Source: Flavobacteriaceae bacterium (GTDB lineage Bacteria; Bacteroidota; Bacteroidia; Flavobacteriales; Flavobacteriaceae). Taken from it: 58,033 nucleotides of DNA. The DNA lies in the NCBI GenBank assembly GCA_013043685.1, contig JABDNT010000025.1, positions 1 through 58,033 of the forward strand, in the 5' to 3' direction. Made by a program: the position numbers and the translations under genes. How positions within the stretch are numbered: position 1 is the stretch's first letter; the number at the start of each line of letters is the position of its first letter. The notes beneath the pieces were generated by a model that had not been told where the DNA came from, did no database searches, and saw nothing but the letters and a program-made list of their open reading frames with translations. This document shows, piece by piece, positions 25,430 to 35,226 of this stretch.

Positions 25430-27907
25430 ATGAGGAAATTTCTACTCCTTTTACTTCTCTCAACACCTCTGTTAATACTTGGTCAAACCAAAGTAAGTGG
25501 TATTGTTAATGATGAATACGGAGATCCCGTAGCCTTTGCCAATGTTATTTTTAAAGATTCTAATGAAGGAACGATCACAAACGAGGATGGCCGTTTCTAC
25601 CTGGAAAGCAATGAATCCTTCGACGCACTCTGGGTTTCATTCGTGGGCTATGAATTAACCACAGTTCCCTTGAGTAAAAAGATTACCTACGATCTTTCGA
25701 TCGTCCTTAAAGAGGAAGCATCTGCGTTGGATGAAGTGGTTGTGTACAGTGGTAAAACCTCCAAAAAAGATAATCCGGCCCTTGTAATACTTCGTAAAAT
25801 ATGGGAAAACCGCCGTGAAAACGGCGTGAAGAAGTTTAAACAGTATGAATACGACAAGTATGAAAAACTGGAATTCGACCTTAATACCATCGATTCGGGA
25901 CTGATAAAAAGCAAAGTGTTCAAAGGGATGGAGTTTGTATGGGAGCAGATCGATACCTCAAAGATCACTGGGAATAGCTACTTACCTATATTTATAAATG
26001 AGGCTATCTCTAAAGTGTATGGAGATAATTTACTGAAAGGAGAAAAAGAAATACTCGAAGGAAATAAGAATTCAGGATTCGAGAACAATCAAACCCTTAT
26101 CGCATTCATTAAAGACCTGTATAAGGAATACGATGTGTACGATAATTATATGAAGTTCTTCGATAAGGCGTTTACAAGCCCTTTGTCCAAGACGGGGATT
26201 GATGTTTATAACTATGTTTTATTAGACAGTGCATACCGCGATAACAAGTGGTGCTATAATATAGTGTATTATCCTCGCCGTAAGAACGAACTTACGTTTA
26301 AAGGTGATTTCTGGGTGAACGATACTACCTGGGCGATCAAAGAGATCAACCTTCAGGCCTCCAAAAGTGCCAACCTGAACTGGGTACGCGAAGTGTATAT
26401 TGAACAGGAATTTGATGTATTGAACGATTCAATCTTCCTCATCACCCGTGATTATTTCTTGTCTGATTTCAGCTTGAAGAAAAAAGAAGGAGCCCGTGGT
26501 ATCTATGGGAAGCGAACAACGCTCTACGATAATTACGAGTTTGACAAGCAAAAGGATAAGAAGTTTTACGGGGAACAAACCGATCCCTATGCCTACGAAA
26601 TATACAATCGACCGGACGACTTCTGGGAGCAAAAACGTATGGAAAGCCTGAGTAAGGATGAAAAAGGGGTTTACAAGATGTTGGACACTCTTAAGGAGAT
26701 CCCCAGGTTTAAATCTTTGTACAATATTGCGGCAACACTGGCGTCCGGGTATTATGAAGTAGGAAATATTGATGTTGGTCCCGTTTTTTCGGTGTTTGGA
26801 TTCAATGAAGCGGAAGGATTGCGCATTCGACTGGGAGGACGAACGTATTTCAGTCAGAATGACCCCTGGCGACTGGAAGTATTCGGAGCATACGGATTTA
26901 GGGATGAGCGATTTAAATACGGAATCTCCGGGAAATGGTTGTTAGATCGAAAATCGCGACTCACCATTTTTGGCGGTAACCGTAAGGATGTGGAACAAAC
27001 AGGAGCGAGTTTAACCAACAGCAACGATGTGTTAGGAAGAAGCTTAGCGTCTTCTGCACTTATCACGGTAGGGGCTAACGACCGTTTGATGAATTTAAAC
27101 CTGTCCACTCTTGGATTTAGCGTGGAACCGGCAAAAAACCTATTGTTCCGGGTAACGGGCTCTTATCGTACGTTGCGTTCGGCCACTGACACCTTCAGTA
27201 TTGATTATATTGATGAAAATGGTGATATTCAAAGTGAGATTTCACAACCCGAAATACGATTTACACTTGGATACACTCCTAAACGAAAGACATCAGGGTA
27301 CGGTGTGGAACGCACCATAATAAATGATGGAGATTTCGCGTCCTTCTTCGCAGGATATACCTACGGAATGAAGGATATTTTAGGAGGTGATTTTGAGTAT
27401 TCGAAACTACAGGCGTTATACACTCAACCGTGGAATATTGGTGGTATTGGGAGATTATGGAGTACTGTTGAGGTTGGAAAGATCTTCGATCCCGTACCAT
27501 TAGGACTGTTAAGTCCGGTACCTGGAAACCAAACACTTTTCAGTATTTATAATACGTTCAGTAACCTCGACTTTTACGAGTTCGTAACCGATACATATAC
27601 AAGTTTGCATCTGCGTCATAATTTTGGCGGCCGAATATTCTCGCGAATACCGCTGCTTCGAGATCTGGATCTGCGGGAGATAGTTGGATTTCGGGCAATT
27701 TACGGATCGATAAGTGATGAAAATATCGCCATCAATGCTTCAAATATAGTTTACCAGGCCCCCGAAGATATCTACTGGGAATGGAGTGTTGGAGTTGGCA
27801 ATATCTTTCGTGTCTTCCGCCTGGATTTTAACTTCCGGGGTAATTACCTGGGTAATCCGGACGCCCGTAAATTCGGAATTACGGGTGAGTTTGGGTTTTC
27901 GTTCTAA
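25430..27907 (+). CDS. DUF5686 / carboxypeptidase-regulatory-like outer membrane barrel protein
   Basis: 825 residues from the start at 25430, which begins a signal peptide (MRKFLLLLLLSTPLLILGQ). Residues ~20-105 form a carboxypeptidase-D regulatory-like domain (VSGIVNDEYGDPVAFANVIF, GTITNEDGRFYLESNE). The rest matches DUF5686 of Bacteroidota: a long mixed middle region (GDFWVNDTTWAIKEINLQAS) and a C-terminal set of beta strands resembling an outer-membrane barrel of the Omp85/surface-antigen kind (LHLRHNFGGRIFSRIPLLRD; last strand FGITGEFGFSF, ending in Phe). Function is unknown. No TonB-plug domain is seen, so it is not a TonB-dependent receptor. Confidence 0.85.
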   Translation: MRKFLLLLLLSTPLLILGQTKVSGIVNDEYGDPVAFANVIFKDSNEGTITNEDGRFYLESNESFDALWVSFVGYELTTVPLSKKITYDLSIVLKEEASALDEVVVYSGKTSKKDNPALVILRKIWENRRENGVKKFKQYEYDKYEKLEFDLNTIDSGLIKSKVFKGMEFVWEQIDTSKITGNSYLPIFINEAISKVYGDNLLKGEKEILEGNKNSGFENNQTLIAFIKDLYKEYDVYDNYMKFFDKAFTSPLSKTGIDVYNYVLLDSAYRDNKWCYNIVYYPRRKNELTFKGDFWVNDTTWAIKEINLQASKSANLNWVREVYIEQEFDVLNDSIFLITRDYFLSDFSLKKKEGARGIYGKRTTLYDNYEFDKQKDKKFYGEQTDPYAYEIYNRPDDFWEQKRMESLSKDEKGVYKMLDTLKEIPRFKSLYNIAATLASGYYEVGNIDVGPVFSVFGFNEAEGLRIRLGGRTYFSQNDPWRLEVFGAYGFRDERFKYGISGKWLLDRKSRLTIFGGNRKDVEQTGASLTNSNDVLGRSLASSALITVGANDRLMNLNLSTLGFSVEPAKNLLFRVTGSYRTLRSATDTFSIDYIDENGDIQSEISQPEIRFTLGYTPKRKTSGYGVERTIINDGDFASFFAGYTYGMKDILGGDFEYSKLQALYTQPWNIGGIGRLWSTVEVGKIFDPVPLGLLSPVPGNQTLFSIYNTFSNLDFYEFVTDTYTSLHLRHNFGGRIFSRIPLLRDLDLREIVGFRAIYGSISDENIAINASNIVYQAPEDIYWEWSVGVGNIFRVFRLDFNFRGNYLGNPDARKFGITGEFGFSF

Positions 27908-27948
27908 AAACAACAAATTTTTATCTCCTCTTCCCCCAAAAATTTTCT

Positions 27949-27956
27949 TACTTTTG
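27949..27956 (+). promoter_or_regulatory. -7 promoter element TACTTTTG for hppA
   Basis: Full match to TAnnTTTG, 38 bases before the hppA start. It gives the pyrophosphatase gene its own promoter, separate from the DUF5686 gene. Confidence 0.55.
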
Positions 27957-27994
27957 CAACCGCAAAAAAGAATACAAATTCTAACTATATAACC

Positions 27995-30508
27995 ATGATG
28001 GAACAGAATATTATCTATGTACCAATCGCCCTGTCTTTATTAGGCTTGATATTTATGCTCATTAAAATGAGATGGGTAAAGAAACAAGCCTCCGGAAGTG
28101 AGCGAATGCAATTTATTTCCAAAAGTATTAAAGAAGGTGCGCTGGCTTTCCTGCATGCAGAGTATCGTTTGCTATTGATCTTCGCGATCATAGCTGCCGG
28201 CCTGCTGTTTTTTATCTCTACCCAGGTTGAGTCTACCAGCTGGTTGATCGTACCCGCATTTATTTTCGGAGCGATCTTTTCTGCTTCTGCCGGTAATATC
28301 GGGATGCGCGTGGCAACTGAAGCTAACGCTCGTACTGCCGAAGCCGCTAAAACAAGTTTACCACAGGCACTGAAAGTGTCGTTTGGTGGTGGAACTGTTA
28401 TGGGACTTGGGGTTGCAGGACTTGCTGTTCTGGGTCTTAGTTTGTTCTTCTTTTTCTTTGTAGGGCAGTTCATGGGAAATCCCGATGGATCCTTCTACGA
28501 TAATATGACCGTCGTACTTGAAGCACTTGCAGGTTTCTCTCTTGGTGCGGAAAGTATCGCACTATTCGCTCGTGTGGGTGGTGGAATCTATACCAAAGCT
28601 GCGGACGTAGGGGCCGACCTTGTAGGTAAAGTTGAAGCCGGTATCCCTGAAGATGATCCTCGAAACCCGGCCACGATCGCCGACAACGTGGGTGACAACG
28701 TAGGGGATGTTGCAGGTATGGGAGCTGACCTTTTCGGAAGTTATGTAGCTACCGTTCTTGCCTCTATGGTATTAGGTAATTATGTGATCCGTGATATGAG
28801 CATAGGTTCTCAGTTCACGGACGCTTTTAACAATATGGGTCCGATCTTGCTTCCTTTGGTTATTGCGGGAGTAGGAGTACTAGCTTCTATTATTGGGACC
28901 TTCCTTGTAAAAATAAAAAATAACGATGCCAGAGAACCTCAGGTTCAAAGAGCCCTGGATATGGGTAACTGGACAGCTATCATTCTTACATTGATCGCCA
29001 GTTGGTTCCTGATCAACTGGATGCTTCCGGAAACCATGACGATGAACTTCTTTGGTGAAGGCGCTAAAGATATCCCTTCCCGTCATGTCTTCTATGCTTG
29101 TATGATCGGTCTTGCTGTGGGAGCTCTGATATCCTTTGTAACGGCACATTATACTAGTCTCGGAAAGAAACCGGTAATGGATATTGTAAAGAATTCATCA
29201 ACAGGAGCTGCGACTAATATTATCGCCGGACTGGCAGTAGGTATGAAGTCTACATTCTTCAGCGTATTATTATTTGCTGCTGCGATCTACGGTTCTTATG
29301 AACTGGCAGGATTCTACGGTGTAGCACTTGCTGCTTCTGCTATGATGGCAACGACGGCTATGCAGCTTGCTATAGATGCCTTCGGACCGATTGCTGATAA
29401 TGCAGGAGGTGTGGCTGAAATGAGTGAATTGGAACCACACGTGCGGGAGCGTACAGATATCCTGGATTCAGTTGGAAATACAACAGCTGCCATTGGTAAA
29501 GGATTTGCAATCGCTTCTGCGGCATTGACCGCCCTGGCTTTATTTGCGGCTTACGTAACATTTACGGGGATCAATGGAATTAATATTTTCCGTGCCGATG
29601 TACTCGCCATGTTATTCGTAGGGGGTATGATACCAGTAGTATTTTCTGCCTTAGCGATGAAATCGGTAGGTAAAGCGGCCATGGAAATGGTGAAAGAAGT
29701 ACGAAGACAGTTCAAAGAAATACCCGGTATCATGGAAGGTACTGGAACTCCTGAATACGCCAAATGTGTGGATATCTCCACAAAAGCGGCCTTAAGAGAA
29801 ATGATACTTCCTGGATTACTAACTATTGTAACCCCGGTATTGGTAGGTCTCATCTTTGGCCCTGAACCACTAGGTGGATATATGGCCGGAGTATGTGTTA
29901 GTGGAGTAATGTGGGCGATCTTCCAGAACAATGCAGGTGGAGCATGGGATAATGCCAAAAAGTCTTTTGAGGCGGGTGTAATGATCGATGGTGAAATGAC
30001 CTATAAAGGGAGTGAAGCACATAAAGCAGCCGTAACCGGAGATACCGTTGGAGATCCGTTCAAGGATACCTCAGGGCCTTCAATGAATATCCTTATCAAA
30101 CTAACCTGTCTTGTTGGATTGGTTATCGCACCGATATTAGGTGCAGGTCATGGTCATGAGGATCAAGCAATGAACAATTCGGAAGAGATGATTTTTATAG
30201 ACGAGGATGGCAACAAAACAGTTCTCACTGATAAGGAAGCTAACAAAATGATAGGTGAAAAGTCTGAGGTTTCAAAAGAGGTCAAGGTAGAAATGTCTTC
30301 CGAAGGTGATTTGACCACGGGAACTGTTACTATTGAAACCGCCAGGGACGGTGAAACAACTACAGAAACAAAGACCTTTACCGGCACCGACGAGGAAGTA
30401 AAAGCGCAAATTGAAGCGTTTAAAGATGCTAATGTCAATATCGAAAAAGGTGAAAAAGTAATTCAGGAGGTTATAGAGGAAGTAGAAGAGGTTGAGGAAA
30501 ATAACTAA
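27995..30508 (+). CDS. hppA: Membrane ion-translocating pyrophosphatase (K+-dependent type), extended C-terminus
   Basis: 837 residues with about 16 hydrophobic segments. It hydrolyses PPi and pumps Na+ and/or H+ across the inner membrane. Substrate motifs are clear: [20 protein letters not shown]-like ([18 protein letters not shown]), [20 protein letters not shown] and, late, the DNAKK segment. [13 protein letters not shown] has Ala/Gly where K+-independent enzymes have Lys/Thr, so it should need K+, as Na+-pumping and some H+-pumping forms do. Residues ~718-837 are an extra ~120-residue, mostly acidic soluble tail ([11 protein letters not shown], then [13 protein letters not shown], ending in [10 protein letters not shown]), not part of the usual ~700-residue enzyme. 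The gene is flanked by its own promoter box and a terminator. Confidence 0.93.
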   Translation: MMEQNIIYVPIALSLLGLIFMLIKMRWVKKQASGSERMQFISKSIKEGALAFLHAEYRLLLIFAIIAAGLLFFISTQVESTSWLIVPAFIFGAIFSASAGNIGMRVATEANARTAEAAKTSLPQALKVSFGGGTVMGLGVAGLAVLGLSLFFFFFVGQFMGNPDGSFYDNMTVVLEALAGFSLGAESIALFARVGGGIYTKAADVGADLVGKVEAGIPEDDPRNPATIADNVGDNVGDVAGMGADLFGSYVATVLASMVLGNYVIRDMSIGSQFTDAFNNMGPILLPLVIAGVGVLASIIGTFLVKIKNNDAREPQVQRALDMGNWTAIILTLIASWFLINWMLPETMTMNFFGEGAKDIPSRHVFYACMIGLAVGALISFVTAHYTSLGKKPVMDIVKNSSTGAATNIIAGLAVGMKSTFFSVLLFAAAIYGSYELAGFYGVALAASAMMATTAMQLAIDAFGPIADNAGGVAEMSELEPHVRERTDILDSVGNTTAAIGKGFAIASAALTALALFAAYVTFTGINGINIFRADVLAMLFVGGMIPVVFSALAMKSVGKAAMEMVKEVRRQFKEIPGIMEGTGTPEYAKCVDISTKAALREMILPGLLTIVTPVLVGLIFGPEPLGGYMAGVCVSGVMWAIFQNNAGGAWDNAKKSFEAGVMIDGEMTYKGSEAHKAAVTGDTVGDPFKDTSGPSMNILIKLTCLVGLVIAPILGAGHGHEDQAMNNSEEMIFIDEDGNKTVLTDKEANKMIGEKSEVSKEVKVEMSSEGDLTTGTVTIETARDGETTTETKTFTGTDEEVKAQIEAFKDANVNIEKGEKVIQEVIEEVEEVEENN

Positions 30509-30527
30509 TTTCCTATTTGAACAAACT

Positions 30528-30558
30528 AAAAACCCGAACCATTGGTTCGGGTTTTTTT
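30528..30558. terminator. Bidirectional intrinsic terminator
   Basis: Arms acccgaacc and ggttcgggt (30532-30552) with a 3-base loop are flanked by A- and T-runs. It separates the convergent hppA (+) and deoxynucleoside kinase (-) genes. Confidence 0.92.
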
Positions 30559-30576
30559 ATACATATATCGGATATT

Positions 30577-31200
30577 TTATTTTTCCTGGAAAAGTCCGTG
30601 GATTTCAGCATCGATCTTTTCTACCACTTCACCCAGATGTTCCGGATTGTCCACGAAGTTGATATTATCCACATCAAAGACTATTAGGTTGCCTTTATCG
30701 TATTCCTGGATCCAGGCTTCATAGCGCTCGTTTAACCGACTTAAATAGTCTATACTAATGGAATTCTCATATTCCCTTCCCCGCGCGTGTATCTGCTGTA
30801 CCAGATTCGGGATACTGCTACGCAGGTAGATTAGTAGATCGGGTCCTTTCGTTACACTCTCCATAAGATCGAACAGGGAGCGGTAATTCTCAAAATCGCG
30901 ATTCGTCATCAGCCCCATTGCATGAAGATTGGGCGCAAAAATATAGGCGTCTTCGTAAATAGTACGATCCTGAATTATATTTTTCCCGCTCTGTCGAATA
31001 TCGAGAATCTGGCGAAAACGGCTATTGAGAAAATAAACCTGTAGATTAAAACTCCAACGTTCCATCTGGTTGTAGAAATCATCCAGGTACGGATTGTCTT
31101 CAACATCTTCGTAATGCGCCTTCCATCTGTAATGTTTAGCGAGTAATCTGGTGAGAGTCGTCTTTCCGGAGCCTATGTTTCCTGCAATTGCAACGTGCAT
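30577..31200 (-). CDS. Deoxynucleoside kinase
   Basis: 207 residues of the dNK family (deoxyadenosine/deoxyguanosine/thymidine-2-like kinases). It has the P-loop MHVAIAGNIGSGKTTLTRLL, the substrate region FYNQMERWSFNLQVYFLNSR, the DRS-like QDRTIYEDAYIFA motif (catalytic Asp-Arg) and the lid DLLIYLRSSIPNLVQQIHARG with its arginines. It phosphorylates deoxynucleosides for salvage in the cytoplasm; the base preference is not readable. It starts five bases after the stop of the propeller-like gene and may end a four-gene unit beginning with the histidine kinase. Confidence 0.92.
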   Translation of the reverse strand: MHVAIAGNIGSGKTTLTRLLAKHYRWKAHYEDVEDNPYLDDFYNQMERWSFNLQVYFLNSRFRQILDIRQSGKNIIQDRTIYEDAYIFAPNLHAMGLMTNRDFENYRSLFDLMESVTKGPDLLIYLRSSIPNLVQQIHARGREYENSISIDYLSRLNERYEAWIQEYDKGNLIVFDVDNINFVDNPEHLGEVVEKIDAEIHGLFQEK

Positions 31201-31205
31201 AAATA

Positions 31206-32000
31206 TTATTGCTTGGGTTGGGTTAGTGTAAAAGAGTGGATATTTAATCCGTCATAAATATACAGGAATTCTTGTGTAAGCTGCAAGTCTTTTATATTGT
31301 TTTCGGAGAGTGGAAGTTTTATTGGACTAAGTAATAAAACAGCATCTTCATCAATCAACGCCTGGTAATATAGTTCATTATTTTTCAGAGCAATGAGCCG
31401 TTCATTTTGTTGAACGATCTTTTGAAAATCATCTACGGCCAATTCAGATAAAAAACTTCCGTAAATATTGTATTTCTGAATAGCTTTTGAAGTTAAAAGG
31501 TAGCAATAATTAAAATCGCTGGCCATACTGAGTACGTCATCGGAAATGGGTTGAGAAATTAGGATCTTTCCTCCTCCCCGGTAATTGTACAGCTCAAGTT
31601 GCTGGGTATCGATGTTGAAGATCCATAATCGATTGTTACCGGCATTGGAGGCAGCTCCCACATTCACAAATTCCTCAAGATTATTGAAATTAATTCGCTC
31701 TATCTCGTTCAAACGGTTATCTACTAAAACAACGGTATTAACTTCCTGATAAAAGACAACGACATTTAATGGATTGATTATATCCACAGAGCTTACAGGC
31801 CCCAGCTGGTAATCCCGAAAGACGAACTCCCCTAATGGCCCTGTCTTGTGCAGGACCATGTCCTTAATGAAGTATGTATTATTATAGGAGTCAACACCAA
31901 CAAAAGTTTCGGCATCCAGTGGTCTGCTATCGGCTTTCTTCAGCTCTTGGGCGGAAAGATTAAAAACAAAAAATACGAATAAAAAAGCCAGGCTTTTCAT
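31206..32000 (-). CDS. Secreted propeller-like protein of unknown function
   Basis: 264 residues from the start at 32000, which gives a signal peptide MKSLAFLFVFFVFNLSAQ. The mature protein consists of short beta-rich repeats spaced about 40 residues (TYFIKDMVLHKTGPLGEF, VVVFYQEVNTVVLVDNRLNE, RLWIFNIDTQQLELYNY, KAIQKYNIYGSFLSEL, FLYIYDGLNIHSFTL). These look like irregular beta-propeller blades. I recognise no named family. It lies between the response regulator gene (31 bases away) and the deoxynucleoside kinase (5 bases). It could be a periplasmic accessory of the two-component system, or simply a passenger. Confidence 0.75.
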   Translation of the reverse strand: MKSLAFLFVFFVFNLSAQELKKADSRPLDAETFVGVDSYNNTYFIKDMVLHKTGPLGEFVFRDYQLGPVSSVDIINPLNVVVFYQEVNTVVLVDNRLNEIERINFNNLEEFVNVGAASNAGNNRLWIFNIDTQQLELYNYRGGGKILISQPISDDVLSMASDFNYCYLLTSKAIQKYNIYGSFLSELAVDDFQKIVQQNERLIALKNNELYYQALIDEDAVLLLSPIKLPLSENNIKDLQLTQEFLYIYDGLNIHSFTLTQPKQ

Positions 32001-32031
32001 ATGCAACAATATACAAAAAGCAACGCAGAAT

Positions 32032-32715
32032 TTAGCAGATTAGTTTATAGCCGTATCCGCGAACATTCACAATTTGTACAGTTTCGTCCTTTTTTAATTT
32101 CTTCCGAAGTCTGCTTATAAAGACGTCCATACTTCTCGCACTAAAGAAATCGTCATCCTGCCAGAGTTTCTTCAGAATAAATGATCGGTCCAGTACCTCA
32201 TTGCGGTTCTTGTTCAGATAAAAGAGTAATTGAGATTCGCGATAGGTAAGGGAGACCGGTTCTTCCTTATTAAATTGCAGGGTTTGTTTTTTGGGATCGA
32301 ATAGATATTGGCCTATTGCACTTTCTTCCTCAGCGTTAGCTACTCTTTCTGAATTTAACAGGTTATCAATTCGCACGATGAGTTCCTCAATACTGAATGG
32401 TTTCTTAAGGTAGTCGTTGCCTCCAATAGTAAATCCCTCCACGACATCATGGGTTTGCGATTTTGCTGTGAGAAAAATTATAGGCGTGTTCTTATCGTGC
32501 CGGCGTATCTCTTTAGCCAGGGTAAAACCGTCCATTTTCGGCATCATCACATCCAGGACCAGTAAATGCGGTTCATATTCGTGGTACTTACTTTCCGCCT
32601 CTTTTCCATCCTTACAAAAAACTACTTCGAAACCCCTGGTTTCAAGACTTTCTTTGACTATCTGACCCAATGAAGGTTCGTCTTCAGCAAGTAATATCTT
32701 AGTTTTTTGGGTCAT
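32032..32715 (-). CDS. OmpR/PhoB-family response regulator
   Basis: 227 residues. The receiver domain (~5-120) has the acidic pair AEDEPS, the phosphoacceptor in LLVLDVMMPKMDGF (Asp55), the Thr/Ser in IIFLTAKS and the Lys in YLKKPFSIEEL. The C-terminal winged helix (Trans_reg_C, ~135-227) has LTYRESQLLFYLNKN, RSMDVFISRLRKKLK and VNVRGYGYKL. The gene overlaps the upstream histidine kinase by 17 bases, a standard cognate pair. Likely targets are the divergent GLPGLI/barrel genes, because phased direct repeats lie between (34221-34248). Confidence 0.95.
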   Translation of the reverse strand: MTQKTKILLAEDEPSLGQIVKESLETRGFEVVFCKDGKEAESKYHEYEPHLLVLDVMMPKMDGFTLAKEIRRHDKNTPIIFLTAKSQTHDVVEGFTIGGNDYLKKPFSIEELIVRIDNLLNSERVANAEEESAIGQYLFDPKKQTLQFNKEEPVSLTYRESQLLFYLNKNRNEVLDRSFILKKLWQDDDFFSARSMDVFISRLRKKLKKDETVQIVNVRGYGYKLIC

Positions 32716-34180
32716 CTGGCAGTACTATTTTAAAGGTAGTTAATTTATTGAGGTGCAGATCGATAGTCCCTCCATGTTTTTCAACGATCTTCTTGGTATA
32801 ATAGAGTCCGATCCCAAAACCTTTCACATCGTGCGTATTTCCTTTTGGTACCCTGTAGAATTTTTCAAAAAGGTGTTTTTTATGCTGATCTGTTAATTCA
32901 TTTCCACTATCGCTTATTTTTATTTCAGTACCCCCATTTATTTTTTTAATGGTAACTGAAATTTCTTCTCCGCCATACTTTACTGCATTATCGATAATAT
33001 TATTGAGTGCGTTTTCAAAATGAAAAACATCGATCGGGTGTAAGATGGAATCTTCCGAAGTATGAAAAGTGATATTTTTACCTGAGGAAATAAAGATCTC
33101 CTTCAGGGTGGTGTTCTCCAAAAGGCTTACCAGGTCGATGGTCTCATAATTAAGCTCAAGGTTTTCACTGTCCAGCGTAGCAGTTTCCAGCAGTTTTTCT
33201 ACCATTCCGTTTAATTTATCCACCTGCTCTTGAGAGATCCTGGCATAGCGAAGATTTTTGTCAGGGTCCTGTTCGGTATTGAAATCCCGGATAGCTTCCA
33301 TAGCTACGCCGATAGTTGCGATAGGAGTTTTAAACTCGTGCGTAATATTGCTGATCAGGTCATTTTTTAATTCTGAAAGTTGTTTTTGATGTCGGATGAC
33401 CTTCAGGAGATATAACAAACAGAGGATTACCCCGGCAACCAGAATAAATGACAATATTATTCCCACAAGATTCTTCTTTAGAATAGAAAGAGTGATATTA
33501 CTGAAGTGTATTGTTAGCTTGTTATCGTAAAAGCTGAACTGAGATGTGGAGGCAGTAGATAACCTGGATTGCTCAATTATCTCGGGTCTAAGCGTTTGTT
33601 TTTTATTAAAGGTTCCCTGGTGTGTAAGGCCGTAGTCTATATTAATATTCTTTCGTTCCAATTCATCCAATAGCAGGCTATCCATTTTCTTTAGGGACAG
33701 TGTATCTTCCTGGAAAGAAAGCATGATCTTGGAAGACAACATCTCCACAGGATTTGAAAGACTGTCCATAAATGCAATTCTATTTAGCTGTGGCCCCAGG
33801 GTATCGATAATCGTGATGTTCACCTTACCACTATCAAGATCGCGGGATGTTTTCAATACTGATATTCTCTCGGGAACTTTCGACACATTTAATTCGAACC
33901 TGCCCTTATCGACAATACTATCTGAAATATGAAACTCTGTATCCAGCCAGTGCTTTCGAGAAAAATGAGCACTGTCTGCCAGGATATTGAAAGATCTGGA
34001 TTTTGCCAGGCTCGTATAGTAGTTGTCTACAGCATTATCTAAACTCGTCTGAACATCATTGATCAGTTGCTGTTTTCCTATTTGATAGTTCTTATAGTTC
34101 CAATACACCTGAATACAGAGTGTGGTCAGGATAACTGCTGCGATGAAGTAAAGTATACCTTTGTATTTAAGGTTATTCAT
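32699..34180 (-). CDS. Membrane sensor histidine kinase
   Basis: 493 residues. Transmembrane helix 1 (~8-28; ILYFIAAVILTTLCIQV) is followed by a ~205-residue periplasmic sensor region with no recognised domain, then helix 2 (~238-259; LVGIILSFILVAGVILCLLY). There is no HAMP domain. The HisKA box is DLISNITHEFKTPIATI (His281). HATPase boxes follow: N (ALNNIIDNAVKYG), G1 (ISDSGNE), F (FEKFYRVPKG) and G2 (GFGIGLYYTKKIVEKHGG). It phosphorylates the response regulator whose gene overlaps its 3' end. The stimulus is unknown. The divergent genes encode periplasmic GLPGLI proteins and an outer-membrane barrel, which suggests an envelope-derived signal. Confidence 0.94.
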   Translation of the reverse strand: MNNLKYKGILYFIAAVILTTLCIQVYWNYKNYQIGKQQLINDVQTSLDNAVDNYYTSLAKSRSFNILADSAHFSRKHWLDTEFHISDSIVDKGRFELNVSKVPERISVLKTSRDLDSGKVNITIIDTLGPQLNRIAFMDSLSNPVEMLSSKIMLSFQEDTLSLKKMDSLLLDELERKNINIDYGLTHQGTFNKKQTLRPEIIEQSRLSTASTSQFSFYDNKLTIHFSNITLSILKKNLVGIILSFILVAGVILCLLYLLKVIRHQKQLSELKNDLISNITHEFKTPIATIGVAMEAIRDFNTEQDPDKNLRYARISQEQVDKLNGMVEKLLETATLDSENLELNYETIDLVSLLENTTLKEIFISSGKNITFHTSEDSILHPIDVFHFENALNNIIDNAVKYGGEEISVTIKKINGGTEIKISDSGNELTDQHKKHLFEKFYRVPKGNTHDVKGFGIGLYYTKKIVEKHGGTIDLHLNKLTTFKIVLPDDPKN

Positions 34181-34220
34181 AGTTCAAAAGTAGGAAGTAT
34201 TTATAAGGTAGGAACTATGC

Positions 34221-34248
34221 GTTAACACACGTTAACACTGCTTAACCG
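34221..34248. promoter_or_regulatory. Three 10-bp-phased direct repeats, probable response-regulator site
   Basis: GTTAACAC at 34221, GTTAACAC at 34231 and CTTAACCG at 34241 repeat with an exact 10-bp period, the geometry of OmpR-family binding. They lie between the histidine kinase and GLPGLI genes. The third repeat ends 20 bp upstream of CATATTTG (34269-34276, one mismatch to TAnnTTTG), i.e. at the position of a -33 element, which suits an activator. Confidence 0.65.
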
Positions 34249-34303
34249 ATATTATGATTAAGTTGATCCATATTTGTAATGCATTAATCGAAATACAACT
34301 ATT

Positions 34304-35134
34304 ATGAAAATTCAAATTACACTTACGCTGGTTCTATCTTTATTTATAACTACGCTTTTTGGGCAGGAATTCAAGGGGGTAGCTACCTATAAAACAGATC
34401 GAAAAGTTGATCTCCGCATGGATAGCACCTCTATGATGGATAGCGAAATGCACGGGCAGTTGCAAGCCCAATTGCGAAAGCAATTTCAGCGTGAGTACAC
34501 TCTTAACTTCAATGCAAATGAATCCATCTACACGGAGGTTGAGAAGCTGGATGCACCATCACCGGCTATCTCCGGAGGAATAAATATTGTGGTTGCGGGA
34601 AATACGGACATACTTTATCGAAATACCGCAGAGAATAAAATAGTGCGTGAAACTGAGATCATGAGTAAACCTTTCCTAATTAAGGATGTTCCGGAAAAAC
34701 GTAAATGGGAACTAACGAAAGAGACAAAATCTATAGGTGAATACACTTGTCTTAAGGCCACTTCCACAGAAGAAATAGAAGAGCAGATTTTCAGTAGTGA
34801 ATTGGACAGTGTAACTACGGCGACCAGGCTTGTTACAACGACCGCATGGTATACTCTGGACATACCCGTACAACATGGGCCGGATGAATATTGGGGCCTC
34901 CCCGGTTTGATTTTGGAAATAAGCGATGGGGATCAAACCATCCTGTGTTCGAAAATTGTGCTGAATCCGGAAAAAGCAGATGAGATCATTGCTCCAAAAA
35001 ATGGCAAAGTGGTTACCCGCGACGAATTCCGCGAGATACAAGACAAGAAGATGAAAGAGATGCAGGAGCAGTTTGAGAGCAGCGGAAGAAGAGGGGAAGA
35101 TGGCAATCGTATGATGATAAGGATAGGGGGCTAA
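34304..35134 (+). CDS. GLPGLI family secreted protein (copy 1)
   Basis: 276 residues with a signal peptide (MKIQITLTLVLSLFITTLFG, cleavage near GQ). It carries the family motif GLPGLILEISDGD (TIGR01200/Porph_ging), preceded by TTAWYTLDIPVQHGPDEYWG, and ends in a charged tail (ELRGQ-type; REIQDKKMKEMQEQF, RGEDGNRMM). The N-terminal part has FNANESIYTEVEKLD, also shared with its neighbour. GLPGLI proteins are periplasmic or cell-surface proteins of unknown function, frequent next to TonB-like barrels. It is the first gene of the arm facing the two-component system. Confidence 0.88.
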   Translation: MKIQITLTLVLSLFITTLFGQEFKGVATYKTDRKVDLRMDSTSMMDSEMHGQLQAQLRKQFQREYTLNFNANESIYTEVEKLDAPSPAISGGINIVVAGNTDILYRNTAENKIVRETEIMSKPFLIKDVPEKRKWELTKETKSIGEYTCLKATSTEEIEEQIFSSELDSVTTATRLVTTTAWYTLDIPVQHGPDEYWGLPGLILEISDGDQTILCSKIVLNPEKADEIIAPKNGKVVTRDEFREIQDKKMKEMQEQFESSGRRGEDGNRMMIRIGG

Positions 35135-35226
35135 AATTTCACATATTTAATTAAACCTTTTTTGCAAATAATTGTCCAAGGATATTGAAGTAATTGATTT
35201 ACTTTGCCACTCATACAAATTTTAAA

